Shown here piece by piece: positions 1 through 15,100 of a stretch of 64,000 nucleotides of DNA. The DNA lies in NCBI GenBank assembly GCA_033032175.1, contig CM065319.1, forward strand, positions 13,861,018-13,925,017. Direction: 5' to 3'. The position numbers and the translations under genes are program-made. Source of the stretch: Saturnia japonica. Taxonomy: Eukaryota; Arthropoda; Insecta; Lepidoptera; Saturniidae. The notes below the pieces were generated by a model. That model had not been told where the DNA came from, did not search any database, and saw only the letters and a program-made list of their open reading frames with translations. How positions within the stretch are numbered: position 1 is the first letter of the stretch; each line of letters opens with the position of its first letter.

Positions 1-155
1 TACAAAAAAGTCCGAGAAAGTATACATCTATCTTCTAAGGAATAACCACAATAAGCATTTTTGTCTTTAAAATAGCCAGGTGCGGGGAAGTAAGATTCGC
101 GCGGGCATTCTGTAGTCCACGTGAGCGAAACCACGGGCACAGCTAGTAAATACAT
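1..155 (+). mobile_element. 3' part of the ACAGACAGACAG repeat, cut by window start
   Basis: AAAAAGTCCGAGAAAGTATAC, TTGTCTTTAAAATAGCCAGG and the end ACCACGGGCACAGCTAGTAA match 56890-57005 plus the CTAGT end. It sits immediately before the first visible USP5 exon. Confidence 0.6.
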
Positions 156-172
156 AAACTTTAACTTTCTAG

Positions 173-3100
173 ATAGAAGAACCGGAGCAGACTGGCGATG
201 GCCCGGAGAAGAAAATAACCAGGTTGGCGATCGGCGTTGAGGGCGGGTTCGATCCTGAGTGTGCAAAACAAAAATTCACATACACGGACCACTATAGTAT
301 TGTTGTTCTGCCTGGATTTCACACATATCCGTGGCCTAATAGGGACTTACCTGAAGTGGTAATTTTATTTCATATTGATATTGAATTAGTGATGGGCATT
401 TGGTCACAACCTCACTTCATGATAAGTAACTACTAACTGATTCGTGCAAATATTACGCATATTAACAATCTAGAACGTAAATGAATGTAAACAATGTTAC
501 AACAGCTGTCACAGCAATAGATGCCGTTACTCATATGCTGGTTGAATGTAATCTCATTAGAAATTATTAAAAAAAAAATTTTTTTAGCCATTTGTATATT
601 TTTTATCAATAGCGGGTAACATAGTAAGATGTTTGTATCATTATTTTTGTTGTAAAATTTAGGGACATAATAATATGGCGTTGCCACAAAAAATTTCTTT
701 GATAAATGTTACGAGAGATGTATCTATCTGATAACCTAATAGGCATAAAAGAAAGCTGGAATTTAGTTTAAATGCCGTAATATTTTAATAGGCCCATGGG
801 AACGCGTAAGACCGTGTTGAGCACCTACATAGTGGCGGATTTTTGATTTGTACGCTATAGCCTAGTTATGTGATCGGTGGTAAATATCTTGTCATTGTGC
901 TATAGATATATCACAATGTTTTCTTTCTCTAAAACTTGGGCACATAGAATTTGAATTTCCATACTTAGGCGAAGAGCACGTCATCGAATAAAAATATGAT
1001 CTATACAGCATAGCGATGGGTGATTTAGAAAAAAATCGATTTTCTTTGAATATCGAATTTAAAACATCCATATTTTGTGCTAATTTGACGACCTTTCTTT
1101 GGGCTACCTCTAGCTAAAGCTAGAGTTAAAACATGGGCTAGCCTTTTTAGGAGAAATTGCTTTTTTTTTTATTTTGCTTATGTATGGCTCGAACAATCTA
1201 CAATAGATACATGTAGAAAAATTAACTTCCGATGTTTCATGAGAATCTAATATTGTTTGTTAAAACATCAATAAATATTGATCATCCCTAATTCATTTCC
1301 CCTTTAGAATATTGACTATCAAGTATAACCATCTTTAGTTAATTGATTTTTCTCAATTTTGCAGTTAAACAAGGCAGTACAAGCTTTGATTGATGCCGAG
1401 TCACCATTCAAGATTGCTGAAATGGCAGCTTTGCAAGGCACGTGGGATGGTGAGCAACGGGAAGTGTCTGTGTAAGTAATCAAGCGGGGTTGCACAGATA
1501 TGTACCTAACTGGGTCACAACAATGATGCGGTGTCAATGAACCTGGAACAGTTGCTCTCTTTTGGTTTGTGGCGTTTCGGGATCGACAAGGTTTTCGATT
1601 TCGATCGTGTTTGGTTGTCTCTTCGTCTCCCATGCACGCTCGGCACAGGAGGCTTTTAGAAACACCTGAATTTTAAAGGTGTGCTAGCTATTCTTTGCTC
1701 ATGTCCTGTTAAGGCTCCATGTGTGGTGATCCTTCGTGCTTGATGTTTTTTAAAGTGTAAAATGTCTTTGGAGATCTTGAGGATAGCAAGAGGCAGTAGT
1801 TCAGCAACAAGCTAGTTGTTGACAGTCTATCAGACTGATCCACTATATATCTCTGAGTCGTGTCGTTCTCCAAAGTATTTCTGTTTTGATTCAGAAACAT
1901 AGAAAAGTATCTGAATAAATCCCTAATATTCATAGGAATGAGAGTAATTTAAGCAATGAAAAAATAGGATGTTGTTGCTTGGATATTTTAATATTTGTTA
2001 TAAATATCGGATTTTTACGAACCATGGTATGTACTACCCTGTTCCAAAACCTTTTGAATGTGCTACCCAGACATGCAGTTAATTTGAAACAATTGGACAA
2101 CGGCGTTCGCATACCACCTTCAGGATGGAAATGCTCCAAGTGTGACCTCACGAATAACCTGTGGTTGAATTTGACGGATGGCTCTATACTTTGCGGGAGG
2201 CGGTTTTTCGACGGTTCCGGCGGCAATGATCACGCTGTATGTATTCATTTTAATAATCATTATTGAACAACTTGCTGTACCCGCGGCATCGATCGCTTGG
2301 ACGACAAGAACGTGTAATTCTTATAAAAATCGAAGTTTCTTAAAACTCTAATAACATTCTATTGAATGAAGATATCGTGTTTTTTTTTTTTAAAGCGGAT
2401 TAAGTGTATGGAGTGAACGAAACAAAAAAGGTCAAAATTAGTCCAATAGTTTTTGCATGATGCACGCACAACGGGAAACCTCTATCATTTTATTTATATA
2501 AATAACACCGGCTTCTTCACGCCACGTAACATTATTTTTATGTGTGGCATATTAATCCTTATGAGTGAAAGTTATTTCATCTTCAAGACAATTTTATTGA
2601 AATAAATTTAGCCCTTATTATCATGTTCTTTGGATGCATAGTTCGGAAGATAATGGACAATTAAAATAATTCAACACGAACAACTACGAACAGAAAGTGG
2701 CATGAACGAGCTTTATGAGCGTGATGCATGACCCTGACCATAGTAGCCCTATAAAAAATATTGTCTAATTATGACACGTGTGAAACCGCGTGGAACAGCT
2801 AGTTTAAAATAAATAAATATGTAAGGGACACAATTTTACACATGGAGGTTTGATTCTAAACAACTGATAATTGTGTTCACCAGTTACCACCTAAAAGTCA
2901 TTTACGGTGATCGAATCCGCGACCTCTCGGCTAAATAATAGTGCTTACTACCACTGCGCCACGAATCTTTAACATTATATTTGTATCTAGACTCCCAAAA
3001 AGTAAATTAAAGTAAAGTAGTTAATGTTCACTGCAATGGAATTTTGATGTTATTTAAATGAAATGTTGACATCGGTAGATTTTTCACAGGTAGAGCATTA

Positions 3101-6100
3101 CCGAAATACGGGTTATCCCCTGGCGGTGAAGCTTGGCACTATAACAGCTGACGGCAAGGGAGACGTGTTCTCGTACGCCGAGGACGACATGGTTGAGGAT
3201 CCGTTCCTCGCGGACCATCTGAAACACTTCGGCATTAACGTACAGCAATTGCAAAAGGTAAATATACTATTATCCTACTATACACTAATGAAATATCTAG
3301 AATTGTCTAGAGTCAATAAGCTCTGTATAAATTTGTGTGTGAATTTATAAAGAGCGTTCGCCGCCGCCGCGCGTCAATTCTCGGAACGCACACATTGAAA
3401 CTATCGGTTAAAGTATCCTAAGCGAACACAAGTGCGTCGAAGCAATGATGGCTCAGTGGTGGTGTGTAAAGATGAACGTCAGTTCGCATCCCTGCAAAGA
3501 GCCTGAGCTTTCGGTGAAGGAAAATATTCTGATGAAACCATAACATGGTAGTAGGGATTTTTTCTCCCTCAACTTGGAAATCTGTCGTCGAGCACCAATA
3601 GGTGTCTTCCGGCAGTTACACTTGAGAGCCAGTCTTCCACTAAGCGTATCGTGCTACCAACTTGGTTCACATCGTCAATTAAGATTTGGTGAAAATGTGA
3701 TCATAACACTGTACCTATGACGATTAAAAAAGTCTTGAAATATCCACCCTTCGTTTATCAGTTGGGAGAGTGTCAGTAAAGAAACAAATTCCATTAAATT
3801 ACTCTCGGTATTTCGACCCCTCTTTTTAAACAGATATCCGTGTCACATCCTGAACGTGTTATATTGATTATATTTATATTTTTTCTATTCTATTTATTAC
3901 GTTTTGACATTTAAATTTAATAAAATCCAGAGAGTGTAATCGATTTGGCAAGTGAAGCATTCATATAATATTTCCACAGACAGAGAAATCTATGGTAGAA
4001 TTGGAACTAGAGCTGAACCAGCGTACTGGCGAATGGAACACCCTGCAGGAGTCTGGAAGCGATCTGCGACCATTACACGGACCTGCACTAACCGGGTTGA
4101 ACAACCTCGGCAACTCTTGCTACATTAATAGTGTTGTTCAGGTATGTATCTTTTTTAGATAATAGCACAGCATAATGACGTCACTTTGCCTGAAGGTAAA
4201 GTACAACCAAAAACACTGGCAAACACCGAGAGATTGACAAGAAATGTTATGTAAAGAAATAGTGTGAGTGTATTTCCAATAAGATAGACCACAAACACAA
4301 TAGTCTAAATCCAATGGACTTCATAAATGATAACTTTCAACAAAAATCGATTTTTACAAATAAAGTTACCAGATTTAACTTACACTACATTATTTATTGT
4401 GTGGTTATGTTAAAACTGAAAGTTTCTAAAATCATGACACCTTAAAGGTCTATAACAGCAGATATAAAGATCATTTTAAAACAAAATCACCCATTAAAAA
4501 TACTAAAAATACAAAACTGTTAACTAAAAGAGTTTTTTACTAATTGTATCCAAAAAAATGACTGTTATTAAGAACATTTGAAATCTAATAATTAAATTCA
4601 GCGTTTTATTTTAAATTTTAGACACGGGGTTCCTAGCAATATTTATTCCTTCCAACCTACATTATCAATTATCGTAATAAAATAACATAAGTTTTTATTT
4701 GACAAAATGATTAGGGTTTGATTCCCAACTCGTGTATCTTATACTAATTCTTGTATTATATGAGTAATTCCATTACTTTTCGAATGATTTCTCAGGAGGG
4801 GTCGTGTCGATTTTGCTTTAAGTTTTTTGATGTACTTTATAAAAATGCAATCTTATTAAAAAAAATTAGCAAAAAATATTAAGTAAAAAAATTATATTTA
4901 TTATGGATTTTAACAAAGTAGAAAGTAATAGAAATTGGGCCAAGAAAATGCTTGACAGTTATAGTTGTAGTCCAATTGTTAAATTGTGATAAGATTTCGG
5001 GTTGATACAATTCATACTGGAAAGTCAAAATTAGCGATTTTTCAGAAATTCCCAACTTTGAAACGGGATACTAAGATCACTGTACGCACATAATTTTTTA
5101 TAGGTTTCTGACTTGAAGGGAATACATTAACGAAAAAAATGAGCGATATAGAAAGAAAATCGGTTGGAAATTGAATTTTTGGTGGGCATTTTACTGAAAT
5201 TTTTATTTTTTCTTAACTCTGACATAAAAAAGGTCAAAATTTTTTTTTTCATGGATTCTGTAGGCTACCATAAAGGAAACCTGATTTGAATCTGACTTGA
5301 AATTTTTGAAAATAGGAGGAAAATCGTGATTTTTGAACATTTGAAAGGCTCATTCTCATCATCTAGGGCCCTTAGAGGTCTGAAATTTGGCATGTGGGGG
5401 GACTCTTTATGAGGTATTTCGAGGTTCTCGACGTAGAGCAAAATCGATAGACCCCTTCCGAGAAATCATTCAAAAACTAATGGATTTATTCATAAACAAT
5501 GTAATTGGTGTCTCGGAAAGTGCTCCACCGTTTTGGGTGAAACTTTGTATTTAAATAATGTTTTGGATTCCAAGTTTACCTAGATAGATGTTTTTCTTTT
5601 TTTTTTCTGTAAGACACCGAGTGTAGCTTGGTCGTCCAGATATTAACTTATTATTTGTTCTTATCTTTTAAATTTATTGTCATGATTCTTTACAACATAT
5701 TTCTCTATCTCTCATAGCTTCAGCGTTCGGAGTAACTGACCCATCTCAATGTTACACTCTGTATATCATTTTGACAATATAATACCTTTTTAGGTTATAT
5801 TCCGGATGCCAGACTTCGTACGAAGATTTGTAGAAGGCGCTCCAGAGATTTTCTCGACTTTCCCTGAAGACCCTGTCAATGATTTTAACGTGCAAACGTA
5901 AGTAAAGTCATAAAGTCACGTTTACGTTTTTAATAATAAAATTGAGTATTAGCTATGTATTTCCAAATGCTTATACTTTGTTTATCGTAAGAAGGCCTGA
6001 ATTAATTATCCACAGAACGTAAATTGTTATATCATGAAAATTACGAAATAAACTATAAAAAACAAACATTTTAACTATAAATTGTCGTTATTCTGATACT

Positions 6101-9100
6101 AATAGACATTATAAAAACATTTTTCAAATAAAAATATATACTTACATCATTCCCTACATTTTTACTGCAGCAACACGCAATGATGAATATTGACTGAAAT
6201 AATTAATTTTGTTGTTTGGCGTCAGGCATTCAGTAATTAAAATGTTCCCGATTGCAATTGTTCTTCTTCTTGTTTTGGCGTCGCAAAAAGCACTTGCCAG
6301 TGTCAATTTGAATCGTGTCTTCGTAAACATAGTGGGGTCTTGTCAGAACTATCCAGGGAGTTTTTGTGACATCACAAAATGAATATTTTCCGCTTTATAT
6401 TTAAAATTAATTTCACTTATGCCCTACAACCAAACTATATCACGCAAAATGTCACCAATATTTCATAATATAGCGTTAAAGAAAATTAGTTAATGACTTT
6501 AAAAAAAAACCACACCAGGACCCACCAAAGAAAAAACAATTGCTATTGTTATAGTTTATTTTTGTTATTTCATTTACACAGCTCACACGCCCCTCTAATG
6601 ATTTGTAGCATAATTGTATTCTCGATTATATTTAGCTGAAAAAAAGAATCGATAATCGAAAAATCAACTACCAGTTTAAGTTGTTCTACATCTCTAAAAT
6701 AAACATTTGACATGTGTCATGCAAGCCTTCTTAGGATGATTCAAGTATAATAAAGAAAGGCTAAATTGCTTAATGATTATTAAATATAACTGAACTATAT
6801 TTCTGTAAAAACCATCCGTCAGCTAGTCTCATTTTATACTTGTTTTGGGTGCGTTATGAAAAAATTACAGAGTATTTTTTTCCTTCGGCCGCTTACCTCT
6901 TAAAAATGATAAGGCATAGGTACACACACTTAACTTTTGTAATTATTTTGTTTCAGGGCAAAGCTAGGCGTGGGTTTGTTATCTGGCAGATATTCGACTC
7001 CAAGCGAAGACGGGTCCCAGTCGGGAGTGTCCCCGCACATGTATCGTAACCTTGTGGGCCGCGATCACCCAGAGTTCATGACCAAGCGGCAGCAGGACGC
7101 GCACGAGTTCTACCTGCATCTGCTTACACTCCTGCAGGTTCTTTTTTATATACATACTAGCGATGCCCTGCGGTTACACACGCGTCTGTTACTAAGCGAT
7201 AGTTATTTACACCCGGTAATTTTATTTTGACGTATAGTATATCAATTGAGGAATTATATACGTTTAAAATTATGTATTATTATTTTTTCTACGATTTCTA
7301 AATGAATTATTGAGTATTCTATTGGATAATAATTATAGATTGATATATACTTCCCTTGTACGAAATTCTTCAAACTTGGTGGGCATTTAAATAAAAACTT
7401 ATTTTTTTAATTTTTAAAAGTATCATCGCTAATTCTTATAGCCTATCAATTGACCAATGACAATCGTTTTCCGTATACAAATTTTTATAAAAAATCGGTC
7501 AAGCCATTTATGAGTTAAATCCAGACAAAAAAAATTTACATGAAGACAGACAAAAATTTCAAAAACCATCGAAATGTGTTCTGTCTATAATTCTAAACAC
7601 CCCATAGTATTTTTAATTTTTTTGATGATCTTCGATGTACAGATTTCGACTCTTGGCTCTTTATTATCAGCATAGATATATTATTTTATTATAAATACAT
7701 ACATATATATTATGATTAAATAAGGGGAAGTTATCGTTGTAATAGAGGCACAGCCGTCACAAGCCGAACCCGGCAGACTGCCTCAAGTTCAGCGTGGAGG
7801 AGCGCATGCAGTGCAGCGAGTCCGGCGGAGTCCGTTACACGACGAGGGCGGAGCACCATCTGCCGCTACCTGTGCCCGTGCACGCGGCGACCAACGCGCA
7901 CCAAGTCCGCGACTACGAGCAGAGGAGAGCGCAGGCCGAGGCCGCGGGGCAGAGATTGTTAGTACTTATCATTTTTTAAGTGAAAACTTCTATAGTACCG
8001 CTTTGATTTGAAAAGCCATTAAAGAGTTTCCTTTTATTTAGTTCTTCTCTTGGTACGTGTGTGCGTCTGCGTATTACGAAGCCTTCGGAAAAGGCGTCAT
8101 AGCCAGCGTTGTGTATTGTTCACGTGTATAGTTTATGTGAATATTTTTATGTTTGCTAAAGGTTTCACATGTTCCACATGTGAACTTCAGGTGTTTTTTT
8201 TTTTATTCATATGAAATCTCTTTGGGAGATTTCTCACTACTTGGAGCAGTTCAACTGGTGCAGATCCTCAAACCTATAGAAGATCGTAGCCGAATATCCT
8301 TGTGTTAGGTTTCTGCGGTGAGTTAGGCTTCCAGAGTTCTTTGGGGCGAAAGGATTCGAGGTCGGCAAGCGCTAGTGATACCTCTGATGTGACAAGCGTC
8401 CAAAGGCTATGGTAATAGCTTACCATCAAGCAAATCGTAAATTAGGACGGGAGTAAAAGCGTTCTGATGGATGGGACGTCGCTAAGTGCCATTGGGCAGC
8501 ATCGCGTCTGGTCGGCTGTTTCAGACTCGGCTTTCCCCTCAATATTAATACTGAACGCTTATGTTACTACACACACTCGTTACTTTACGTGTGTGTTAGT
8601 GTGTCGGCATGCTTTCTTATGCTAACACTAGCTGTGCCTCACGGTTTCACCTGTGTTAATTTTATACGACAAACATCGCCAATGCACTTGTGTATGCAAT
8701 TATTTTTACTTTGTATTAAACTATCGACATTTTTATGATTAATAAATTAATTTTTCTAATTATATTGTAGCCTATGTTACTCGCTGATATTGTAACTTTA
8801 TATTGGCGAAAGAATTTTTAAAATTGGTCCAGTATTTTTTCCTCTTTATAATATTGGTATAGATTAGCATAGCTAGTTTAAGTGTGTGTGTGTGTGTGTG
8901 TGTTTTTTTGTCTTTATGTATTCATATTTCAATATTATTTCAAATTTGCATCACATAACATACCATGACGCCCGTATCCCCAAAGGGGTTAGGTAGAGGT
9001 GTACTAATGTACACCTAAAGTTCGCCGCGTTTTTTTTAAGTCCCATGTAAAGGGGGGCAAGCCTAACACCATTAAACTACGGGCTGCTACTGAGAATTTC

Positions 9101-12100
9101 ATCGAAAAACCTAATAACACTTTTCTCGACCTGGTGATCAAATTGAAGACCTCGAGCACAGTAGGCTAATGAGGTAAATTTTTTTAAATATAAAAATACC
9201 AACTGTCAGTAGTAATCACCTAAATTGTTTAAAAGCAATATCGGTTTATTACAGAGATCCATCCCAGATGGTTCGGCCTCATATTCCGTTCCACGCTTGC
9301 CTCGATAGCTTCATGAAAGAAGAGACCGTCGAGCAGTTCTTTAGTAGCGCACTCAATCGTAAGGTTACAGCTCACAAGTAAGTATATTCTCTCTAATTTA
9401 CTTACAAACGTATTATATATATTAAACTATTCTTATAAAGTGATAAAGTTCCTTTTTTTAATAGTAGCATGCCAGATCGTAATCCATCAACGGACCCCGA
9501 TGTCAAAAAATTATCTTTTCAATTTGGGCCCTAAGAAGGCACTTATGAACGTCAAAATACTACCGCCGGTTCGCAAAACATCCCAGTCATCTAGAAGAAC
9601 AGATAAGAAACTATCTGGTTTATCTTTTTCTTTTTTCAACAATACTAAAATGGGACAATAATACAGTAACATAGAATTCAATGCAATAATTAACAATTTC
9701 GTGAATGCACAGAGAAAGAGGAAGGGTCACCTACAGACATCACTTTCATTCACATACTGATCAACCCTTTGACAGTAGAACCGGCTTGATGTGGTCCTTA
9801 AACTTGTTGTCCGGCAAATCAGTAATATGCTTCAGTATCTTATTATAGAACCTAACACTATTACCTAAACAACTTTTATCGGTCTTACTAAGTCTAAAAC
9901 AGGGTTTAACTAAATATGCACAGGCTATATGCAAAAGCGAGTCACTATGACGGACTTTGCACAACATACACGGTAGTCGTGACCCAGTCGTGCGAAACAG
10001 CCCTACTCAGTGGGGTGCACCGCGTGCAGGTGAGGTGAGCTTGGGAGTCTCAGCTTTATAGATCTAATTTGACACCCTTTAAACTGTCATCCTTCTACAT
10101 TTATAGGAGGAAATATCTGGACCTACTAATCCAATTAAAAAAAAAAAAACTGATAGAAAACTATGTTCTCTGTGGTAAACTTAGGTTATATTAAATTTTA
10201 TTCCTATTACGTTTTATATAGTACACTGCGTTTTTTATTCCCACGGAGTAAAATAGCATGCCATGTGTTGCAAGTTTATTGTCTTTTTAAAATAGTGATA
10301 TTACCAATCGGTACTAATTGTAAACTCATGAGATATTATAGCTATTGATAAGTTAAAAAAAAAACATTGAACCCTTCATGTTTGAAGCCCAAATAAGGGA
10401 GACAAATTCGCATCTCTCGTGGGTCAACCAAAGGGTCTTTTGTTTAGTTTTGTTTTGCAGTTGTTGCATAATTTTTTCAATTATGTAGTGATAATAGTAA
10501 ATTATCGGGTATGTTGAATAATACATAATATTTAAATTAATAAATAAAAACCCTTAATTAAGTATTTAAATTCTTAAGTTTCAAATAATTGTACCATTAA
10601 ATAAACGGCAGCACGACACTAGAAAAATAAATGAGAAAAATTTTTTTTTGAAGTTTGATATTAGTGAATGTCATTTCACTCCGTGGGAATAAAAAACGCG
10701 GTATAGTTAACGCTAATGAAGTCTAGACGGTTGCTATAGTCGTACTCGACCGTCCATTGTGAGACTGGCGTTGGTGTGGCGTAAGTACTTACCCGCGCGA
10801 ATGCGAATTTTATTGCAGAATCACTCGATTGGCTACGTTCCCTGATTACCTGTTGATACAGTTGAAAAAATTCACTATCAAGGAAGATTGGACTCCGGCG
10901 AAATTAGATGTCGCTGTCGACATGCCCTGGGAGGTGAGGGTCATTGAGCATTTTATTATTCCAGACTAGCTGTGCCCGCCGCCTTGCTCGCGTGGACGAC
11001 AAGAAGAACGCATAATGCTTATAAAAGTCTTAGTTTCTTAAAAACTTTAATAACTTTTTATTGTATGAAGATATAGTGAAAATTTTTCGTTTCGATAAGG
11101 ACAAGATATCTAAGAAGTAAAACGAAAAAAAAAATCGTTAAAATCTATTCTGTAGCTTTTAGGTGATGCGCAAATAACGGCAAACCTCAATCATTTTATT
11201 TATATAGATTGAGTTAGCTTTTGACAGCAGTAATGAGATGTGGCCTAAAATAGGATGACAAAGAATTTGAGGCCTCAAATAATTATGAAGATATCAAGAT
11301 CTCAAAATGTTTAAAATATGTGCTTCGTGAATATTATATTTTTTCTCATTTAAAAACATTCCGTTTCTCGTGTAGTGGCCAAAGTCCCTATTGCCCTCTC
11401 CCAATTACGACCCGGCCTTCATTGTTTAATATATGAGGTTATTTATTAAAGTTTAACATTGTGGTAAGTAATAACATATTGACGTACGAAATATAAGAAG
11501 AATACTATAAACAGGTGGATCTAAGTTGTCTACGTGGCCGCGGTCTGCAGCCTGACGAGACCCTTCTACCTGAAGCGGTCACGGAGACACCGCCGCCCAG
11601 GTTCGACGAGACATTGCTGTCACAACTTGTAAGTTCTCCTGTTTAAAAAAAAATTGGTTGCCTGTAAAGTCGGTATACGGGCGAAAGTTTTACGTGACAA
11701 CGACTTTATGTCTGTCTCTCTCGCTCTTACGGCTAACCATGCCCGAGTGAAGGGACGCGGCTCTCACTCGCTCTCAGTGTGAGGCATAACGTGCACTAAC
11801 GCTTTCTTGAAGTGTCACCGACAATTTATAAGACGTTGTCACGTCAAAAATTAATAGCAACTGCATTTATCCACATTTCTGCCAACGTCACCTTCATTCA
11901 TTCGTTTTTCAGTCGCCAAATTATGAAGGGTAAAGTGGAGGAGAATCATCTCTGTGTATGAAAAAGTGTACGTCGAAAAGCGTCAAATTATGATGTCGCT
12001 ATGTTAGCAAGTGCGTAAATTTTAAAGATAGCGCTAAACGTTATTTATTATTATTATTTCATTTTCTTCCCCTTGGACACCATTTCACTCCACGACCTTG

Positions 12101-15100
12101 ACCAATAGATTTTTTATTTACAACTAGTAAGTACAAATAAGTTAACAATTGCGGCGTTATAAATGAGGACTTGTTTCGCCTCCGTGAGCGTAACTCTGTA
12201 TATGAGTATATAAGTCGATTACATACTCATAACTTTTAGTGCCCTAGCTTTGCTCATAAGCTATAATATCAATAGCAAAATTTATTATTAACAGATTTAC
12301 CTACTGAATTATCGCCTCATATTAAGGTCAATTACGTATAAGTTGTTGGCACTATACATATTTTTACACAGGTCAATATGTTTGTAGCTAGTATACTTTT
12401 ATGAATTGAAATACGGTTTGCCTAAATTAAATGAAATAATGATTAAAAACGTTTTATAAAGTTTTTAATAATATTTTTACTTGTATGTATAATTAAATCT
12501 TAAACAATAAATTAAAATATTCGATTTTCGGAACATAATCGATTATGCTTGGTTAAGGAACGGTTACAAATAGTCACAGCACTACGATTACATGGCCGGA
12601 TGGCATAACTTCATTTCAACGCTTGTCTGTGTTGATCGATAAGGGATATATATATATATGTTAGAGAACTTATTAATAGTGTTACACAATTATCTTAGTA
12701 AAGTGAACATTGCAGTTTTTTATCGTCGTAAGGTTTTGCAATAAATTAACTTCAGTGTTTACATATTTTTTTATGTTAGAATGTTTGAACAAAGCTAGTC
12801 CGTGAGGGAAACGTCAAAAGTGATCTATTTTTTTGTGATGGGTATAGTAAAGTTATGTAAAATCATCAATGGAATATTTTTCAAATTATAATCTACAAAT
12901 ATAGCTCTAATAAGATTACAGTTCCTTTGTTAAAAACATCTATATAGTTTTTGTGACAACTTGAATGAACTTGAAATGTTGAATTTGAATTGTTTAAATT
13001 ATGTTTTCCTTCACTGAAAGCTTAGGTTTATTATAAAAAAGGTTAGAACCCAGATCGATCGACACAGTGTCTGTACATGTGATAGATAGAAACATAGTAT
13101 TTTTTTGTTGTTGGAGTGTATATATTAATCTGTTTGAATGTACTTTCAGTTGGATATGGGTTTCCCTCTGGAGGCTTGTAAGAAGGCCCTGTACTATACA
13201 AACAATTCCGGAATGGAAGCTGCCTCCAACTGGCTGATGGAGCATATGACCGATTGGGACTTTGCTAATAAGTTTGAACCTCCGGGAGCTCAATCTTCAG
13301 GTAAATAAGATTTGTTATGCTTATTATAAATTACAGTTTTATATTAGGTAATTAAAATTATGGAATTTATTTATTTATGGATTTTAATCAAAGGCAAGTT
13401 AAATAACGTTCATAAATAAATTATGCATAGAATACTATGCATTTCCAATATGAAGATGATTGTGAAATGACCATTTTGCTTCGCATTTCGCATGCAACTG
13501 CAATAAATAATATATGATCGGAAAAACATTAACATATGCGATTTATGATGTCTGTCACGTGGTTATAGCTGGATATAAGCTAGTAAAATCTACCCCCAGC
13601 AATTTTTAAAAAGCTTTAGGGCACATAGATTTATAATTGATTTTTGAAGTGAGACTTCTTTTGGGATGGTGTGAAATAAATTTTATACGTTTTAGGCAGT
13701 GAGAGAATAAGATAGAATGCGTTTCTATATAGTTTACCTATTTTTAAAATATACAAATAGAAGGAGAGAGAGAGAGAGAGAGAGAGAGTAGTTTCACTTC
13801 TACCGCGTGTGAACTGCGTACATCTTTTTTTTAATTTTCAGAGACAGCAGCGTCAGTGGACGAGGCGAGCGTCGAGCAGATAATGAGCATGGGCTTCACT
13901 CGTGCGCAAGTCGTAAAAGCTCTGAACGCTGTGGGCGGTGACGTCGGCCGCGCTGTAGACTGGATCTTCAGTCACGCTGACGAGCTGGACGCGAGCGCGG
14001 CTCCACCGGCCTCCGCCTCCGCCCCCGTAGTACCGGACCGCACGCTCGGCTGCAGGGACGGGCCTGAGAGTTAGTACCTTTTTGAAGCGAACACACATGT
14101 ATGCCTTTGTGATTTGTAATGCGGTGAAACGATAAACATAACATACCATTATGCCTGTATCCCCGAAGGGTTAGGCAGAGGTGTTCTACACCCATAGTTC
14201 GCCTGGTATGTTTTTATGTCCCATGTACATAGGAGTCGAGCCTATTGCAATTAATCGGGTTCAAAGTCAAACTCCGAGTAGCTACTGAGAATTTCATAGA
14301 AAAAACCAATAACAATTTGCTCGACCTGGGAATCGAACCCACAACTCGAGGATAGTAGTCACGTTTAGGTCTACTAGGCTAATGAGACAAACATACATCT
14401 AACATAGGATCTAAGCTACAAGAGAATGAGATATGATACATTATACGGTGTTTCCTATTAATTCGGTAGCTGTACTTGAGGGCCAGTCCCCCACTAGGCT
14501 TAGCATGTCACCATCTTGGGCCAAATCGTCACTTGTCATCAGGTAAAATTGTGGCCATGATCCTAAAACCTTTTAAAAAAGTCACCAACCCTCTCTTTGT
14601 TATATTATTGAATTATGGTGTTCTTGTATTGTGAATACTGAAACAGGATTCTTAATATGGCCTCAATGATTTTTGAACTTTACTGCATTGAGTAATTATT
14701 GACTGTACGTAGAATACACAAAATACCTCAAAGTGGTGTACTAAATGCATTAGTTAATCGTTGCACTTAATTTCAATCTTAGTATTTTTCTCAATACAGT
14801 TTAATTTGAAAAAATATTTTAGAGATAAATGGCACGTTAAGTGATTACGTTTTGCATCTTGCAGAGTACAAGCTGATTGCGTTCATCTCGCACATGGGCA
14901 CGTCCACGATGGTCGGTCACTATGTGTGTCATGTGCTGCACGAAGGACGTTGGGTCATATTCAATGACAATAAGGTAAATTATACTCTGCTATACTGATT
15001 TATTTAGGCAAATTTCCTGTCTCCTATCTCTATATATTATTTATCACAGGTGTATTTTTTTTTGTGAGATATTGCCCTTAATTTTTCATCATAATTATTG

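Noticed and set aside
224..436. Separate small gene starting at TTG 224
   Set aside because: It is the open frame of USP5 exon 173-358 running into the intron; the family sequence continues in the exon at 1365.
13853..14195. Minus-strand ORFs of 98 and 75 codons
   Set aside because: Antisense to USP5 exon 13, which is in frame with its neighbours and encodes a UBA domain.
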